A stretch of DNA of 64,000 nucleotides from Streptomyces griseoviridis (GCA_014649155.1 BMSM01000024.1:38454-102453); one strand, 5' to 3'. Positions 53,843 through 63,425 are shown, counted from the first letter of the stretch. Numbers and translations: made by a program. Notes: generated by a model from the sequence alone, not told the origin.

Positions 53843-54477
53843 TAGCGGATCTCGCTCTGGGTACCTACCGGTGCGGGGCGTTCCCGGAGGCGGCCGTCCG
53901 TGCGGCCGCCTCCGGCGCGCAGTGGGTCGACACCGCACCCAACTACGCCACCGGCCGCGCACAGGACTTGCTGGCTCCGGCTCTGGCCGCTCATCCGTCC
54001 TTGCGGATCGCGACGAAGGCCGGCTACTTCACCGCAGCCACCGGTGCCGACGCCGTGGACGCCGGTGTCCTCACCGAGGACCAGGCCGCCGCCGGGTACA
54101 GCCTCGCCGCGGATTACGTGCGCTGGCAGACCGGCCGTAACCGAGCACAGCTCGGGCGTGAGCGGCTCGACTTGGTCCTGCTGCACAACCCCGAGCGCGC
54201 CCACCCCGGCGACCGCGCCGCCCTGCATGCCGCGATGCGGGACGCGTTCGTCGTCCTGGAGGCGGAGGCGGCGGCCGGGAACGTGGCGGGTTACGGCGTC
54301 GCCACCTGGGCGGGCCTGGAGGAAGAGGCTTTCACGGTGGGGCAGTTGCTCGCCCTGGCCACGGAAGCCGCGGGCGGCTGGCACCACCTGGTCGCGGTCC
54401 AGCTGCCGGTCGTGCTGGTGCAGGCCGGGGTGGTTGCCCTTGTCGACGGCGATGTAGTGGGCGCCGTGTTCGCGTAG
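53839..54477 (+). pseudogene. Aldo/keto reductase, 3'-truncated
   Basis: Starts MIADLALGTYRCGAFPEAAVRAAASGAQWVDTAPNYATGRAQDLLAPALAAH (catalytic Asp/Tyr region), ATKAGYF, and DYVRWQTGRNRAQLGRERLDLVLLHNPERA. From about base 54400 the frame runs into the ISAs1 relic (…LVQAGVVALVDGDVVGAVFA is antisense transposase). About 40% of the barrel is missing, so the protein is unlikely to be active. Confidence 0.75.
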
Positions 54478-54845
54478 CCAGCGGCCATTGGCGTGCTGGG
54501 TGTGGGCGGCGTCCGCGGTGACCACGGTGTCCCTTCAGGGCAAGGCCGTCCAGGAGGGGGATGAACGCGGGTGTCTCGTTGCTCTTCGCGTCGATCTGGC
54601 GCTGGGCGATCACGGTCCCTGAGCGGTCCATCGCGGCCAGCTGCCAGACCGCCTTCCCGTCGCCCGTCCGTGAGCCGCGCAACTGCTTCCCGTCGACGGC
54701 CACCGCCCGCAGGCGGCCGCGTCCCCATTCTGCTGTCTGAGGGCTCCGGCCTGCAGGAACGTGGTGACGGCGGTGTCGAAGGCGTCACCGTCGAGGCGGC
54801 TGAGGAGCCACGTGACGGTGGTGTGCCACGCGGCCTCGGTCTGGG
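54420..54845 (-). mobile_element. ISAs1-family transposase fragment
   Basis: Minus strand: WLLSRLDGDAFDTAVTTFLQAGALRQQ, then AVDGKQLRGSRTGDGKAVWQLAAMDRSGTVIAQRQIDAKSNETPAFIPLLDGL and, shifted, VTADAAHTQHANGRWLREHGAHYIAVDKGNHPGL. ISAs1 (DDE_Tnp_ISAs1) with frameshifts; cut at both ends. Confidence 0.8.
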
Positions 54846-55074
54846 CGAGCAGGTCCAGCGAGGGCACGAGCACCAGCACACGGCCCGCGTGGAGCTCCTC
54901 CGCGCTGCGGACCGCCACCCGGGCCTTCCCGGCCCCGGTCGCCATGATCACCTGCGTTCGAAGCCCTCGCTCGGGCACAAGTGATCTTGCAGGCAATTCG
55001 AGGGCACGCAGGACCGCGTCAATGGCTTCTCGCTGCGCTGCCTCGCGTTGATCACCGCGATTTGTGCTCGACAT
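54846..55074 (-). pseudogene. DEAD/DEAH helicase, N-terminal stub
   Basis: From ATG 55074: MSSTNRGDQREAAQREAIDAVLRALELPARSLVPERGLRTQVIMATGAGKARVAVRSAEELHAGRVLVLVPSLDLLAQTEAAW, the start of a Streptomyces helicase-associated DEAD/DEAH protein. The Walker A, normally ATGSGKT, reads ATGAGKA. At about 54845 it is joined to the ISAs1 piece without a stop, which would give a nonsense fusion. Confidence 0.7.
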
Positions 55075-55309
55075 ATTCGCCTGCCTTCTCCTTGGGTGCC
55101 GCCCGGTCGATTCGAGCGGCGGGACAGGGGAAACCTCCACGTGGGGGAGCCTCTAGGGCTACGGTTGGACTGACGCGATCGGCTGGTCGCTCAGCCTATT
55201 TCTCTGGAGCCGAAGCGCACGGAGCGCGCCACCGACGGTTGCCAGACTGGACCGGGTAGCCAGGCGTGGCGGAATACGCCGTTGTCTCTTTTGGCAGGGA
55301 CGCCACAAG

Positions 55310-56257
55310 ATGGCGCTCATGGGGAACTTGGGGGAGTTGTCACCGTACGAAGATGTGCCGCCGCACGAAGTCCGGGACGTCGCCGGCTTCATCGCGTCGA
55401 TGCAGCGCCTCAAGGAACGTTCAGGGCTGACGTATCGCGAACTGGAGGAGCGAGCCGCCCGCAGTGGTGATGTCCTGGCGCGCAGCACGCTCGCCGACGT
55501 ACTGCGCCGGACGAGCCTGCCACGTCCTGAGGTCCTGGCCGCGTTCGTCCGCGCCTGCGGGGACGGTGAGCGGGTCGACGCCTGGCTGGACGCCAGGGAC
55601 CGTCTCGCCGCCGCACGCACGATTACGGCGCCCGTCCCGGCGCGCGACTTCAAAACCGATACTCAACAGCAGACTGAAGCGGCTGCGATCGCGCGGCCCC
55701 ACCGGCCCAAGAGACTCACAGTCGCCGGCGCGACAACGCTCGCGGTCCCGCTGCTGGCCCTGGCCGCCTGGGGGATGCTCTCTGGCGACTCCGCCGAGCC
55801 AGGCACACCGGCTTCTCCCGCCCCCGCCGGCTGGGTCACCATCCGGCCCGCCCGCACGCCCGATCTCTGCCTGACCGACGGACGCGACCGCGACGGCGCC
55901 TACGACAGCGCTGTAGCCGTCCAACTCCCCTGTGCTCAGGCCCCGGTGCCGCGAACCTACCTCGAACCGATGGGTGAGGGGCTCTACCGCATCCAGTGGC
56001 ACCATCCCCAGATGGGCAAGGGGTGCCTGACAGTTATGGGCGAGGACCAGATCAAAGGCATGCTCGAGCCTCGCCAGAATTGCGCGCAGGGCACCCTCTT
56101 CCGCCTGGAACCGACTGCCGGGACCTTCCGGTTACGTCCGGCCACCAGCAGCGGGTGCATCGGAATCGTCGACAACGACACCACCGTGGGCGCCGAGGCG
56201 ATCGAGGAACGCTGCTCCGGCACGGCAGATCAGCAGTTCCTCGTCCGGGCGGGCTGA
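55310..56257 (+). CDS. XRE-type membrane protein with secreted C-terminal domain
   Basis: 315 aa. Cytoplasmic HTH (FIASMQRLKERSGLTYRELEERAARSGDVLARSTLADVLRRTSLPRPEVLAAFVRACG), one membrane segment near residue 143 (LTVAGATTLAVPLLALAAWGML) and an extracytoplasmic domain with four Cys and ricin-like blocks (LCLTDGRD, GLYRIQWHHPQMGKGCLTV, FRLEPTAGTFRLRPATSSGCIGI, DQQFLVRAG). A one-component transmembrane regulator that could sense a sugar or wall polymer. ATG at 55310; another at 55319. Confidence 0.85.
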   Translation: MALMGNLGELSPYEDVPPHEVRDVAGFIASMQRLKERSGLTYRELEERAARSGDVLARSTLADVLRRTSLPRPEVLAAFVRACGDGERVDAWLDARDRLAAARTITAPVPARDFKTDTQQQTEAAAIARPHRPKRLTVAGATTLAVPLLALAAWGMLSGDSAEPGTPASPAPAGWVTIRPARTPDLCLTDGRDRDGAYDSAVAVQLPCAQAPVPRTYLEPMGEGLYRIQWHHPQMGKGCLTVMGEDQIKGMLEPRQNCAQGTLFRLEPTAGTFRLRPATSSGCIGIVDNDTTVGAEAIEERCSGTADQQFLVRAG

Positions 56258-56681
56258 GGACCCCGTGCGCCTGAGCCTCCGTAAGCGGCGCCCACTGTTC
56301 CGGCGGTGCGGACCGCTCTTCAGCGACACTGAGCCTTTCCGTGCGCCCCGACGCCGTCCGTGAACCCGGGCTCGGTACCTGTTTCTGAACCCTGTGGCAG
56401 CAGGTCAAAGAGCGTCAGTCCCAAATGGGAGCTTTGGAAAAGCGTTCGGGGAACGGTCACTGCGACCGTTCCCCGAACGGATACTGCCGAAGCTGCCGTG
56501 ACCCGGGCGAGAGAAGTGGCGAACGCCGTTGCGGTGGTGGTCACCACCGCCGCACGGAGCCTATCGAGCTACGCCGCACCTTGATCGTCCTCGAGGACGG
56601 CGCAGCGCCTGATCGCTGTCCCGATCAGCGGGCGCCGCATTCCCACGCTCGCCTCGGTCACCTTGGACCTCCTGGCGTCTG
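56258..56681. other. Gene-free stretch with a long hairpin
   Basis: About 420 bp. No supported gene. CGTTCGGGGAACGGTC (56443-56458) and GACCGTTCCCCGAACG (56464-56479) make a perfect 16-bp hairpin with a 5-nt loop, 185 bp after the XRE gene; probable terminator. Confidence 0.7.
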
Positions 56682-56987
56682 TCATCCGCGCCAGAAATAC
56701 AGGTACCAAAGAGCTCCACTCTTTTCGCAGTACCAGTCCCGCCACTCAATGCCCCAATTACTACCCTCCGCCCTGCAGGTTGACTGAAAGAGGAACCAGT
56801 TTGCATACACCCACCCAGCAGGTCCCGAAACTTGTCGCTCGTCACCGCTCGCAGAAGTAGCCGCCCGCGCTGAAGTGAAACTGGTACTGGCGACTCCCTG
56901 CTGAGCCGCCTGCGCGGGGGCGGCCAGGGCACCGAGTGCGAGCGCCGTACCGAGAGCTGCGGTTGCCAGGGCATGACGAGATCGCAT
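56682..56987 (-). CDS. Small secreted protein
   Basis: 101 aa: signal peptide (MRSRHALATAALGTALALGALAAPAQA) and a 70-residue mature part rich in Trp and Tyr with two Cys (STCRAEGSNWGIEWRDWYCEKSG), so a single disulfide. GGAAAG lies in front of the ATG. Family not recognised. Confidence 0.7.
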   Translation of the reverse strand: MRSRHALATAALGTALALGALAAPAQAAQQGVASTSFTSARAATSASGDERQVSGPAGWVYANWFLFQSTCRAEGSNWGIEWRDWYCEKSGALWYLYFWRG

Positions 56988-57245
56988 GGATCTTCCTTTC
57001 GTGAGTCCGATCGAGAATTTTCGAGTCCCGCTCTTGTCCGGCCTGGTGAGTGTCTAGTCCGGAGTTGCCTCCGCCTGTTGTCCGAGGTGCCGGCCCCAAG
57101 GGCCGGTGTCGGCGTTGCCGGGGACCGACACACAGTAATTGCTTTCGATCCGGTGGAACGTTGACCAGGATGACTGGGCGGCTGGTCAGGAGTCGACGGT
57201 GATTTGGCCTAGCCCGAATGACGGCGCTCGGACATTCTCTGTGTC

Positions 57246-57545
57246 ATGCCGGTGCGCATCCACTTCACCGCCGAGGACATGACCAGCACCCGTTCACGGA
57301 GACACCCCGTGCGCTTTTTGAGCTGAATATCGCGCTGCGGCAACCGCAGGAACGTAACCACCCGAACTGGTTTGGGTTGCGACGCTTGTCCCCAAAGGTG
57401 CAGCAGTTGTTCGATCTGATCCCGTTACCGGGCTACTCGGTGGGCTTCCTCAGACTCCCGGCGGTCGAGGACATCGAAGAGGTGCTGGATCAGATCTACG
57501 CTTTGCCTGCAGCTGACTCCGTCGTTCTTCAGGGTCGCATCCCCT
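57246..57545 (+). pseudogene. ArsR-family regulator N-terminal fragment, frameshifted
   Basis: MPVRIHFTAEDMTSTR from ATG 57246, then after a shift near 57295 FTETPRALFELNIALRQPQERNHPNWFGLRRLSPKVQQLFDLIPLPGYSVGFL. This is the start of a Streptomyces winged-helix (ArsR-like) regulator; the C-terminal DNA-binding half is missing. Confidence 0.55.
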
Positions 57546-57740
57546 GTGCTGGACGTGAGCGCCGAACCCCAGCCGTATCTGACCTACCCGATGCGCCGTG
57601 ACGACACAGATCTCGCTCTGCCGCCGACGGAGACCGCAGGGGTCCTCAGCACCGTCCCCAACAGTCTCCCCCGACCGTCCACGACAGCCACTCCCGCGTT
57701 ACAGCCGGCTCGGTCAGCATGATCAAGCGACACTGCGCTT

Positions 57741-58184
57741 TTATACCCCGAACCAGCCCGAGCAGTTGCTGTTGACGCCGCCGTTGCACACCTTGAACCG
57801 CGCGTTGAAGCTGGAAGCATTGGTGGCGAAGTAGATGGGAGCTGGCGGCCCGTCATAGCCGTTGCTGTTCCGTGCCGCCTCCGTGGTCGGTCCCCAGGTT
57901 CCCGAGGGGGTGAGTGCCTGTACGTAGAGACGCGGACCAAGTCCGTCCTTGGCGTAGTCGTGCAAATATCCGTCGATGACAATCCCTTCGGAATCTGCTC
58001 CAGAACCTACGACGCAATCGACGTCGAATTCGGCATAGGCGCCCCCGTCTGAAGACCAGTCACCGGTACTGCCGCAGTATGAAGCCGCTGAGGAGTCTTG
58101 GGCCTGGGCAGGTACAATGGCGATACCGAGAGCCATAATGGCCCCAGCAACACTCGTGACCGCCGAAATCCCGCTTACTTTCAC
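57741..58184 (-). CDS. Secreted hypothetical protein
   Basis: 147 aa with a signal peptide (MKVSGISAVTSVAGAIMALGIAIVPAQAQ) and a beta-rich mature part with four Cys (YCGSTGDW, VDCVVG, KVCNGGVNSNCSGW). Intact frame, lower GC than its neighbours. Family unknown; probably a small extracellular beta-sandwich. Confidence 0.7.
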   Translation of the reverse strand: MKVSGISAVTSVAGAIMALGIAIVPAQAQDSSAASYCGSTGDWSSDGGAYAEFDVDCVVGSGADSEGIVIDGYLHDYAKDGLGPRLYVQALTPSGTWGPTTEAARNSNGYDGPPAPIYFATNASSFNARFKVCNGGVNSNCSGWFGV

Positions 58185-58640
58185 GATATCTTCCTCTCTT
58201 CAGGAGACGGATTCTGTGCTTTCCGCGAGACCTTATCCACCTTGTCGGACAGGTCCAGCCGTGGCCGCCGGCGGGTTCGAGGGCGGAGGATCGTCTTCCC
58301 TCGCCAAACCTTGTTCCAGCGGTCGCCATACCCGCTGCCGGATCACCGCCGTGTCGCGTGTCCCGCCGGGCCTCACAACGGTTCGCCCGGCTGGACACAA
58401 CAAAGGCTGCCCACCGTCGACGGGCCGGGGCAAGGCCAGCCCTCTGTCCCGGACAGATGTGGACTGTCCGGGCTGGTCAAAAGCTTGTCCGGTTCGTGTC
58501 CGGCAGATGTGGCCCTGGAGGAAACCGTCGTTGCGCCCGTCCCAGCACAGCGACAGGATGACGCCTGCGATGTGTCGGCTTCGCGTCAGTGAAGGTGTGG
58601 CAGTGAGCGCAGGCCAGGAAAACCCCGGGAGGACCATGTG
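58185..58640. other. Gene-poor stretch with a small hairpin
   Basis: About 450 bp. CCCGGACAG (58449-58457) and CTGTCCGGG (58465-58473) form a 9-bp hairpin; a CGGACAGATGTGG-like sequence recurs at 58499 as CGGCAGATGTGG. No supported gene; near its right end lies the outer sequence of the IS3 relic. Confidence 0.45.
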
Positions 58641-58659
58641 AGTTGCCCCGAGTTTCGTG

Positions 58660-58880
58660 GAGTCCGACCTTGTTTGGTTCAGGCGGACTGCGGGGTTTGC
58701 TCCTGACTGCGCCAGAAGGCTTTTTGTTGTACCAGGTGATCCACTGGAAGTTCGCCCGCTCGACCTGGTCGACGTCCTGCCAGGGTCTCTGCATCTCGAT
58801 GAGCTCGGCCTTGAAGGTGCCGTTCAGCGCCTCGGTCATCGCGTTGTCATACGAGTCCGCGACGGAGCCGACGGAGGCTG
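58660..58880 (-). mobile_element. IS3-family transposase C-terminal remnant with internal deletion
   Basis: Minus strand: VADSYDNAMTEALNGTFKAELIEMQRPWQDVDQVERANFQWITWYN, then, after loss of about 18 residues (normally NERLHSAL…YEQ), KAFWRSQEQTPQSA and a stop in the shifted frame. The final CCGAGTTTCGTGGAGTCCGACC near 58650 looks like the element end. Confidence 0.75.
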
Positions 58881-58973
58881 AGGCGCCAGCAGCCTCCGAC
58901 ACTACTCCCACCCAAGGCGGATCTCCTACGATCGGAGAACCGGCCGGGGACGAACGAGAGGGACCACGGGGCC

Positions 58974-59945
58974 ATGACTCTTGACGAAGAGAGGTACTAC
59001 CGAACACCGGAGCGGCAAGGCGAGCGGCGACTAACGCGCACCATGTCGAAGCAAGTTGCCTACGACGTGGTGCTGGACTGCCTCTCCCGGGCGCCGGATG
59101 AGGTGCCACGCACCCGTGCACTGATCGGTGCCGGAGAGAAAGAGCCTTGGTGGAACAGCCTTTTCGGTCTTTTCCTTGCCGTGCTCGGCACCTATGGCGC
59201 GTACGCATCGGGTTGGGGCGTATACGTCTTGTTGCAAGAGGCTCCGCGAGCGGTCGCCATCGCCTGTGGTGTCTGCACGGGACTGGTCTGGTACGTGTTA
59301 ATGGGCGCGGCGGGTATTTCGCTCGCAAACAGACTTGATAGGGCTGGACGGCGGGACGGGCTGGTGCACAGGGGCACGGACACGGTGCTCGCCTGCGTTC
59401 GCGCCCTGGAGGCGCTGGAAGCGGAGCGTGCTGGGCTCCTGCAGGAGGTCGACGCCCTATACCGCCGGATCGAGCCCCGCGTGCTGCTCGCGCACCGGAC
59501 CCGCAGAACGATGGGGAGGTCCTCGCCACGGCGGACCGTCGCGCGCCAGCACGCCGAACTGGTGGCAGGCGCGCTCCGCCGCGATCTGTGCCGGGTGGAT
59601 GCCGAACCGCAGGAGGCGCTGCGGGATCTGGCGGGGAAGCTGGTCACGGTCTGCGAGCGCTATGCCGAGGGACGGGTGGGCCAGCTGCTGCCTGAGGTGG
59701 ACCTGGAGGACGTGGAGCCGGTGACACTCGCCCGCCAGAGGCTCCGAGAAACGGCGCACATGGTGGGGGTGATCGTCGCCATGTTCTGCGGAGCCCTTGC
59801 CGCATGGCTCGGCTGCCGGGTGGCCGGTCTACCGAGCGGCCTCCCGTTGGATCTCGCGCCGGTGGTGGGGATGGTCCTCGGCGGGCTGCTGGCCGGCGGT
59901 TGGCAGCGCATGGTGCGGGTGGCGGAACTGCTGCCGGGACAGTAG
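58974..59945 (+). CDS. Hypothetical membrane protein
   Basis: 323 aa. Two membrane segments near residues 62-85 and 92-115, a long soluble helical region (ALEALEAERAGLLQEVDALYRRIEPRVLLAHR coiled coil) and two more near the C terminus (VGVIVAMFCGALAAWLG, LAPVVGMVLGGLLAGG). No family recognised. It begins 90 bp after the IS3 relic. Intact frame and normal codon use. Confidence 0.75.
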   Translation: MTLDEERYYRTPERQGERRLTRTMSKQVAYDVVLDCLSRAPDEVPRTRALIGAGEKEPWWNSLFGLFLAVLGTYGAYASGWGVYVLLQEAPRAVAIACGVCTGLVWYVLMGAAGISLANRLDRAGRRDGLVHRGTDTVLACVRALEALEAERAGLLQEVDALYRRIEPRVLLAHRTRRTMGRSSPRRTVARQHAELVAGALRRDLCRVDAEPQEALRDLAGKLVTVCERYAEGRVGQLLPEVDLEDVEPVTLARQRLRETAHMVGVIVAMFCGALAAWLGCRVAGLPSGLPLDLAPVVGMVLGGLLAGGWQRMVRVAELLPGQ

Positions 59946-60301
59946 CGCTGCAGGCCAAGGCCATCCTCGCGACCTGGCGACTCGTGCGCGAGCTGGGATG
60001 TTCCACCACCCGCATCATCAGCTCCGTCCAGGAGTCCTCCCCTGCACGTGACCTGCTCGTATTGAGGTTGGAGAAGGCTCACTGTCATGGGCCTGGCTTT
60101 GTTCACGTTCAGCAGCAGCGTTTGTCTGCTGGTTTGGGCGTCAGTTGGTGATCACTGGGCCATGGAATGTTCACGAGAGATAGCGTCAGCGCATGGACCA
60201 GCGCGGCCTGGACCGCTGGCTCGGGTGTCAGGGGACATGTTGGCGCCCCGGAAGGACGTTCGCCGCCTGCCGTTCAACCTCTCCTCTTGAGGGGTGGGAT
60301 T
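59946..60301. other. Gene-free stretch
   Basis: About 355 bp between the membrane protein and the zinc-ribbon gene, with no gene or repeat I can support. It ends with AGGGGTGGG in front of the next ATG. Confidence 0.5.
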
Positions 60302-60727
60302 ATGGAAAAGTCGATCTTGGTTGAGTCCATCAGGTACTCCGCTGTGTGCCAGGGATGCGGTGCCGAGGCGGAGTGGTGCGGTGTTCAGGCGCTGGTGGGC
60401 GAGGCACTGCGGTGGGATGTTGAGACGACGTGTCCGGCCTGTGGGTTTGCCCTGGCTGTGTGTGGCGGTGACCTGCCGGAGGAACTGCGGGGCCGACTGC
60501 TCTCCGAGCCCGGGCGGGCAAGGTTGCGGGTAGCCCCGCCGACGAGGAACGCCGCCATCATGCGGGTGCTGCGGGCGGAACTCGGCATCGGCCTGGACGG
60601 CGTCCGGGCCGTGCTGGAGCAGGTCTTGACCGGGCAGTACTCAGGGACCCTGCCTGAGATGGAGCTCCTGGCGCGGAAGCTGCGGGCATCAGGCATCGAA
60701 GCGGCCGCTTCGCGGACGGTGGATTGA
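60302..60727 (+). CDS. Zinc-ribbon protein with L7/L12-like C terminus
   Basis: 141 aa. N-terminal zinc-ribbon-like part with CQGCG (about residues 16-20) and CPACG (about 46-50) plus a further Cys pair. The C-terminal 60 residues (NAAIMRVLRAELGIGLDGVRAVLEQVLTGQYSGTLPEMELLARKLRASGIEA) resemble the C-terminal domain of ribosomal protein bL12 (helix-helix-beta with a Lys-Val-like loop). Function unknown; a translation-linked or binding role is only a guess. A terminator follows. Confidence 0.75.
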   Translation: MEKSILVESIRYSAVCQGCGAEAEWCGVQALVGEALRWDVETTCPACGFALAVCGGDLPEELRGRLLSEPGRARLRVAPPTRNAAIMRVLRAELGIGLDGVRAVLEQVLTGQYSGTLPEMELLARKLRASGIEAAASRTVD

Positions 60728-60763
60728 GTGAGCCTGCTGGGCGGAACGACTGGGTTCGGCGAG

Positions 60764-60796
60764 GACGGCCCGCCGCCCGGAGAGCGGCGGGCCGTC
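60764..60796. terminator. Hairpin terminator between convergent genes
   Basis: GACGGCCCGCCGC (60764-60776) and GCGGCGGGCCGTC (60784-60796), 13-bp perfect arms with a 7-nt loop, 37 bp after the zinc-ribbon gene. Confidence 0.85.
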
Positions 60797-60816
60797 GAGG
60801 TAGGTAGTGGCAGGGA

Positions 60817-61080
60817 TCAGCCAGCCTTGGGTGCATCCTCAGCGCGGGCTCGGGTGCTGGCGAGGCGGTAGGAGTCGGTGCCGGTCTCGATGAGGGTGCC
60901 GTTGAAGGTGAGGCGGTCGACGATGGCCGCGCAGAGGCGGGGGTCGGTGAAGGTCTTGGTCCAGCCGCCGAACGACTCGTTGGAGGCGATGGCGACGCTG
61001 TTCTTCTCTTCGCGTTCGGTCAGAACCTGGAAGAGGAGTTCGGCGCCGCGGCGGTCGAGTTCCCGATCCCAGGCCCTGAG
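60817..61080 (-). mobile_element. IS21-family helper ATPase IstB, C-terminal remnant
   Basis: Minus strand: WDRELDRRGAELLFQVLTEREEKNSVAIASNESFGGWTKTFTDPRLCAAIVDRLTFNGTLIETGTDSYRLASTRARAEDAP, the typical end of IstB. The Walker A part and istA are absent. Confidence 0.85.
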
Positions 61081-61134
61081 AGGGCTGATGGTGGCTCGGC
61101 ACCACCGGTGTCGGTTCAGATGCGCCAATAGGCT

Positions 61135-61633
61135 GTGTTGAAGGCGCTGACCTCCACCGGGGACGACCGGCTTCCGGTCAACGCCGCCGACGGCCGGCTG
61201 CTGGAGTACCGGATCGACGAGGCGGGGGACTGGACGGGAAGGCAGCTCGTCGCGTCCGGCTGGTCGGGCTTCGACAAGCGCGTCTCGCCCAATGGCGGCC
61301 TCTACTACGGGGCCACCTCGGCGGGAGGCATGTACTGGTACCAGGACCTCAACCCCGACGGCGGCCTGGGTAACGGCATCACCCTGACCGACGCAGGCGG
61401 CGTCACCGTACATCTACGGTCACCTTGACTCCCGGGCCGTCGGAGCCGGGACCACCGTCACCCCCGGCCAGTACCTCGGCGAGTCCGGCAACACGGGCCA
61501 GTCCACCGGACCGCGCCTCCACTTCGAGATCCGCATCGGCGGCGTCAAGCACTGCCCGCAGCGACTGCTCCTCGCCCTCTACGACAACACCACCCCACCG
61601 GCCCTGAACTCGCTGCCCACCAGCGGCTGCTGA
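61135..61633 (+). pseudogene. Secreted tachylectin-like / M23 peptidase gene remnant
   Basis: The first frame (61135-61428) has beta-propeller-like repeats LPVNAADGRLLEYRIDEAGDWTGRQLVASGWSGFDKRV and GLYYGATSAGGMYWYQDLNPDGGLG. A shift near 61400 brings in YGHLDSRAVGAGTTVTPGQYLGESGNTGQSTGPRLHFEIRIGG, the end of a LytM/M23 peptidase. The usual GPHLHFE reads GPRLHFE, losing a metal-ligand His. The 5' end is missing. Inactive relic. Confidence 0.65.
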
Positions 61634-61834
61634 TACTTGACCCCGTGCGGCTGTGTGAGTGAGCCGGGGAGAAGCACGGCCGAGGACTTCCAGCACGGCA
61701 GGTGACCGGGACGGGGTCCGACGACTGCGGCGCCGCACTCGCCGTACTGGAGAACCGGCTCGCAGTTCACGGCTCCGGCAGGGAGCAAGCGGTCGATCAG
61801 GCACCCGCCGCGAAGCATGGTGGATCTCTCGGGG

Positions 61835-62410
61835 TCAGTAGAACATGAGGCCGTTGCCGACGTAGTGCAGGACCATGTGCCATGAGGAGTCGGGGTTCTG
61901 CAGGGCGGCAGGGTCGGTACGGTGCATCAGGGCGCGGAGGCGTTCCTCCGCGCCGGTGGTGTCGAGTCCGGACTCATCGTCCATGTCGGGATCGTAGGCG
62001 TGGCGTTCCTTCTCCAGTGCGTGCAGGAAGAAGCCGAGCGCGTCGACGCTGCTGTTCAGCACGTGGACGGAGCGGCCTTCGGGGACGCAATACACGATCC
62101 CTGTCACCGTGTCGACGCTGACGTTGTCCATGGCAATGCCTCCCAGCGGCAGCCACGAGGACATGTCGTACGGGCAGTCGGCGTAACCCTGTTCCGCCTG
62201 CCGGCCGGGGCCGACAACTGTGAGGTCCCCTTCGGCTACCTCCTGGAAGGTGAAGAACCACTGCTCACGTTCCGGCAGGCCGGTCTCACGAAGATACGCG
62301 CGCGTGGGCGGGTGAGGGATGCCGACGAGCGTCTCGTCGGGAAAGGTCACCAGCCCGTCGGCACCGAACACGGACTCCATCGCAGGACGATCGATCAGAG
62401 GGCTCATCAT
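61835..62410 (-). CDS. SUKH-4 family immunity protein
   Basis: 191 aa. SUKH-4 pattern: GLVTFPDETLVGIPHPPTRAYLRETGLPE, FFTFQEV, SWLPLGGIAMDNVSVDTVTGIVYCVPEG, VHVLNSSVDALGFFLHALEKER. These proteins neutralise a cognate toxin (often a nuclease or nucleic-acid deaminase) of contact-dependent or polymorphic toxin systems. No toxin gene is next to it; the upstream region is a TetR relic. ATG at 62410 or 62407. Confidence 0.85.
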   Translation of the reverse strand: MMSPLIDRPAMESVFGADGLVTFPDETLVGIPHPPTRAYLRETGLPEREQWFFTFQEVAEGDLTVVGPGRQAEQGYADCPYDMSSWLPLGGIAMDNVSVDTVTGIVYCVPEGRSVHVLNSSVDALGFFLHALEKERHAYDPDMDDESGLDTTGAEERLRALMHRTDPAALQNPDSSWHMVLHYVGNGLMFY

Positions 62411-62629
62411 GCTCCCGACTCACGCATCAACATGGTTGCTGCCTTCGGCGCGGTCCCGGATGCTGTCCCGCCTCCGCACGCCTTGGCACTTCCTTGCGGG
62501 CATCAAGTATGGCTGGCCGGCACTGCCTGCGCGGACGGGCGCTGTCCGTGATGCGTTCAGATGAAGATTCCTTGTCCTCGCCGTCGAGATAGCGGTCGTC
62601 CAGGTCGTTCATGACCCGCCCGGCGGCCT

Positions 62630-63229
62630 TGTCGTCCGCCGTCGGTATCGCCCGTCGACGGAAGATCGTGGAAGCCGCCGCGCGGCGATTCGCGCAGGAG
62701 GGGTTACCACGGCACTGCGCTGACCCGCATCGCTGAGGACGTCGGGGTCACCGAGGGTGGCCTGCTGCCCCACTTCCGCAACGAGATACACCTATTCCTG
62801 GCAGTTTGCACCGCTTCAGCAGCGAGGCCGAGTGGTGGTCGCGTCTGCCTGCCGACGCCGACGGGCGTGACATCCTGCGGGCCATGGTGCCGTCACCGAA
62901 TGCCATCTCGCCGAGCCCGGCCTCATTGAACTCGCCCTTATCTCCGCCGAGGCTGCGGACCCCACCAGCGCCGCGCACACCCTCTTCGCCGAGCGCTACC
63001 ACAGCGCGCTGCCGACGAGCTTGCCCAGCTGCTTCGCACCGCCATGGAACAGGGCACGCTGCGGGAGGGCACCGACTGTCACGTGGTGGCCCGCGAGTGC
63101 ATCGCCGTCAGTGACGGCCTGCAGCTGCAGTGGGTGATCTCCGGCGGTGGCCTGGATCTCGCTGGTGCGGTTCACGCCCACGTCGACCGCATCGCCCGAA
63201 CAGTCTTCTGCGACGGCAGCGGGCTCTGA
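62630..63229 (+). pseudogene. TetR-family regulator, frameshifted
   Basis: Reading across frames: AVGIARRRKIVEAAARRFAQEG, then YHGTALTRIAEDVGVTEGGLLPHFRNEIHLFLAVC, then RFSSEAEWWSRLPADADGRDILRAM, then GLIELALISAEAADPTSAAHTLFAERYHSAL and finally MEQGTLREGTDCHVVARECIAVSDGLQLQWVISGGGLDLAGAVHAHVDRIARTV. A complete TetR can be followed, but at least four indels break it. Confidence 0.8.
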
Positions 63230-63360
63230 CCAAGCCCCTCGCGCTGCGAGCGCACCGCATCACCTTCCGGCGCAGCGGCACAGGCCGGGGCAGCCTGCCC
63301 GTGCCCTAGGGTGCCCAGAGCAATGCTGGCCCCGGCATCGTCAACGACTGCGACCGTCTC

Positions 63361-63425
63361 CTACGTGGTGAGGCGGATGAGTCGCTTGTAGCAGCACAGG
63401 GCAGCGGCGCGACCGAGGGCGGGGC
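63361..63425 (-). mobile_element. Possible IS5-family transposase end
   Basis: Minus strand reads LGRAAALCCYKRLIRLTT followed by a stop at 63361, like the final residues of IS5-type transposases. Very short. Confidence 0.35.
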
